DNA from: Dryomyza anilis
Taxonomy: Eukaryota; Arthropoda; Insecta; Diptera; Dryomyzidae
Direction: 5' to 3'
DNA: 64,000 bases
Assembly: GCA_951804985.1 (NCBI GenBank)
Contig: OX638130.1
Location: 34,164,702-34,228,701, forward strand
A program made the position numbers and the translations under genes. The notes beneath the pieces were generated by a model. That model was not told where the DNA came from and ran no database searches. It saw only the letters and a program-made list of their open reading frames with translations. Positions 62,430-64,000 of this stretch are shown piece by piece (positions within the stretch are counted from its first letter, which is position 1; the number at the start of each line of letters is the position of its first letter).

Positions 62430-63580
62430 AGTCGAGATATCGTACTCTCATTAGAGTTCTCTCGATAAGAAATGTTCGACAGATTTTGAGAAAATCGATC
62501 CAGTGCTGGCCGTATGTTACCACATGTAGAGGATAATATATTGGGCTATATCTTGCAAACTAAGAAAACGCCTTTTACGAAATTTATTACGTTTTAGAGT
62601 CGAGATATCGTACTCTCACTTGAGACTAGTCTCGATCGGAAATGTTTGACAGATTTTGAGAAAATCGATCCAGTGCTGGCCGTATGTTACCACATATAGA
62701 GGATAATATATTGGGCTATATCTTGCAAACTAAGACAATGCCTTTTACGAAATTTATTACGTTTAAGAGTCGAGACATCGTACTCTCACTTGAGAATAGT
62801 CTCGATCGGAAATGTTTGACAGATTTTGAGAAAATCGATCCAGTGTTGCCTGTATGTTACCACATATAGAGGATAATATATTGGGCTATATCTTGCAAAC
62901 TAAGAAAACGCCTTTTACGAAATTTAGTACGTTTTAGAGTCGAGATATTGTACTCTCATTTGAGGCTAGTCACGATCCGAAATGTTCGACAGATTTTGAG
63001 AAAATCGATACAGTGCTGGCCGTATGTTACCACATATAGAAGATAATATATTGGGCTATACCTTGAAAACTAAGAAAACGCCTTTTACGAACATAATACG
63101 TTTTAGAGTCGAGATATCGTACTCTCATTTGAGACTAGTCTCGATCAGAAATGTTCAACAGATTTTGAGAAAATCGATCTATTGCTGGCCGTATGTTACC
63201 ACATATAGAGGATAATATATTGGGTTATATCTTGCAAACTAAGAAAACGCCTTTTACGAAATTTATTACGTTTTAGAGTCGAGATATCGTACTCTCACTT
63301 GAGACTAGTCTCGATCGGAAATGTTTGACAGATTTTGAGAAAATCGATCCAGTGCTGGCCGTATGTTACCACATATAGAGGATAATATATTGGGCTATAT
63401 CTTGCAAACTAAGAAAACGCCTTTTACGAAATTTATTACGTTTTAGAGTAGGTATTGTACTCTCATTTGAGACTAGTCTCGATCAGAAATGTTTGACAGA
63501 TTTTGAGAAAATCGATCCAGTGCTGGCCGTATGTTACCACATATAGAGGATAATATATTGGGCTATATCTTGCAAACTAA

Positions 63581-63605
63581 GACAACGAAATTTATTACGT
63601 TTTAG
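63581..63605 (+). repeat. 9-bp deletion between ACG triplets
   Basis: GACAACGAAATTTATTACG replaces the usual ACGCCTTTTACGAAATTT; the nine bases between two ACG triplets are lost. This is a clear microhomology deletion in a single unit. Confidence 0.82.
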
Positions 63606-63779
63606 AGTCGAGGTATCGTTCTCTCTTCTGAAACTAGTCTCGATCAGAAATGTTCGACAGATTTTGAGAAAATCGACCCAGTGCTGGCCGTATGTTACCA
63701 CATATAAAGGATAATATATTGGACTATTTCTTGCAAACTAAGAAAACGCCTTTTACGAAATTTATTACGTTTTAGAGTC

Positions 63780-63807
63780 GAGATATCGTATGAGAGATAT
63801 CTTATGA
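63780..63807 (+). repeat. 14-bp direct repeat unit, copy 7
   Basis: Same junction at the right end of the window, in a third background (GGACTATTTCTTGC). It is followed by TTACCAAATGTAGAAG and then by another unit with the same junction 140 bp on. Confidence 0.9.
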
Positions 63808-63919
63808 GAAAATCGATCCAGTGCTGGCCGTATGTTACCAAATGTAGAAGATAATATATTGGGCTATATCCTGAAAACTAAGAAAACGCCTTTTACGAAA
63901 TTCATTACGTTTTAGAGTC

Positions 63920-63947
63920 GAGATATCGTATGAGAGATATCTTATGA
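63920..63947 (+). repeat. 14-bp direct repeat unit, copy 8 (tandem with copy 7)
   Basis: Exactly 140 bp after copy 7, with TTACCAAATGTAGAAG again downstream up to the window end. Two deleted units side by side suggest the start of a 140-bp sub-array beyond the window; the sequence stops before this can be seen. Confidence 0.88.
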
Positions 63948-64000
63948 GAAAATCGATCCAGTGCTGGCCGTATGTTACCAAATGTAGAAGATAATATATT

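Larger units (their letters stand above)
1..64000 (+). repeat. Satellite DNA array, 170-bp monomer, head to tail
   Basis: The same unit of about 170 bp recurs without a break from end to end, always in the same orientation. Constant landmarks in each unit, in order, are CAGTGCTGGCCGTATG, GATAATATATTGGGCTATAT, AAGAAAACGCCTTTTACG, AAATTTATTACGTTTTAGAG, TCGAGATATCGTACTCTCA, TCGATCAGAAATG and GATTTTGAGAAAATCGATC. Unit lengths are mainly 170 or 168 bp, with occasional shortened units (133-149 bp) or lengthened ones (about 200-221 bp). No flanking unique DNA, transposon or inverted block is visible. Such long homogeneous arrays are typical of eukaryotic centromeric, pericentromeric or subtelomeric heterochromatin. 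Which of these it is, and the species, cannot be read from the sequence. The repeat nature is certain; the chromosomal role is inference. Confidence 0.99.
62193..64000 (+). repeat. Array segment 7: mixed right end
   Basis: Past the 3,763-bp duplication the units are again individually distinct, with CTCACTTGAGACTAG and GATCGGAAATG markers. Deleted units appear close together: AGAGTAGGTATTG near 63447, GACAACGAAATTTATT near 63591 (9 bp lost between two ACG triplets), and the 28-bp direct-repeat unit twice in tandem (63780 and 63920). The array continues past the window edge, since the last bases stop inside a unit. Confidence 0.8.

Noticed and set aside
1..64000. CRISPR array, because of regular short repeats
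   Set aside because: There are no constant repeats with differing spacers: the full 170-bp unit is repeated, with no unique spacers and no cas genes.
1..64000. Transposon or retroelement copies inside the array
   Set aside because: Reading through the window I found no stretch that leaves the monomer pattern for more than a few bases, no long terminal or inverted repeats, and no transposase or reverse transcriptase frame.

Overview
The whole 64 kb is one uninterrupted satellite DNA array. A unit of about 170 bp repeats head to tail, always in the same orientation, from the first base to the last, roughly 375-380 times (my estimate from window length and unit length). I see no unique sequence, no transposon, no RNA gene and no convincing protein-coding gene. 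The array runs off both ends. Unit coordinates below start at the C of CAGTGCTGG; the unit at 16911-17080 is an almost exact consensus copy.

This is eukaryotic heterochromatin, most likely centromeric, pericentromeric or subtelomeric. The unit length is in the nucleosome-scale range common for centromeric satellites. The consensus is about 36% GC (28 C and 33 G in 170 bp by hand count) but holds 9 CpG where about 5.4 are expected. That argues against a lineage that heavily methylates CpG in repeats, such as vertebrates or most plants, and fits many invertebrates. The species cannot be named from the sequence alone.

Two main unit classes alternate. The 170-bp class carries CACATATAG and ACGTTTTAG. 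The 168-bp class lacks one TA step (CACATAGA) and usually carries ACGTTTAAG. Superimposed on these are diagnostic variants, mostly in unit positions 118-134 and 143-152, which allow higher-order copies to be traced.

Layout: 1-7,350 is an older-looking, diverged part rich in GACTTCTCTCGAT units. 7,350-24,000 is a mosaic of multi-unit blocks marked by short deleted units. 24,000-36,500 is built of 1.36-3.5 kb blocks, several reused at a distance. 36,500-43,100 has blocks with 27-bp internal duplications. 43,100-54,620 has clean higher-order periods of 3,850, 1,016 and 2,032 bp. 54,621-62,190 is a nearly perfect 3,763-bp tandem duplication. 62,190-64,000 is a mixed end that finishes in two 140-bp deleted units in tandem. 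Similarity between copies rises from left to right, as expected if the window runs from an array flank towards an actively homogenising core.

The many small open frames are by-products of the repeat. The 168-bp class is exactly 56 codons long and has lost both stop sources, so adjacent units can read through for up to about 200 codons. Nothing else supports coding.
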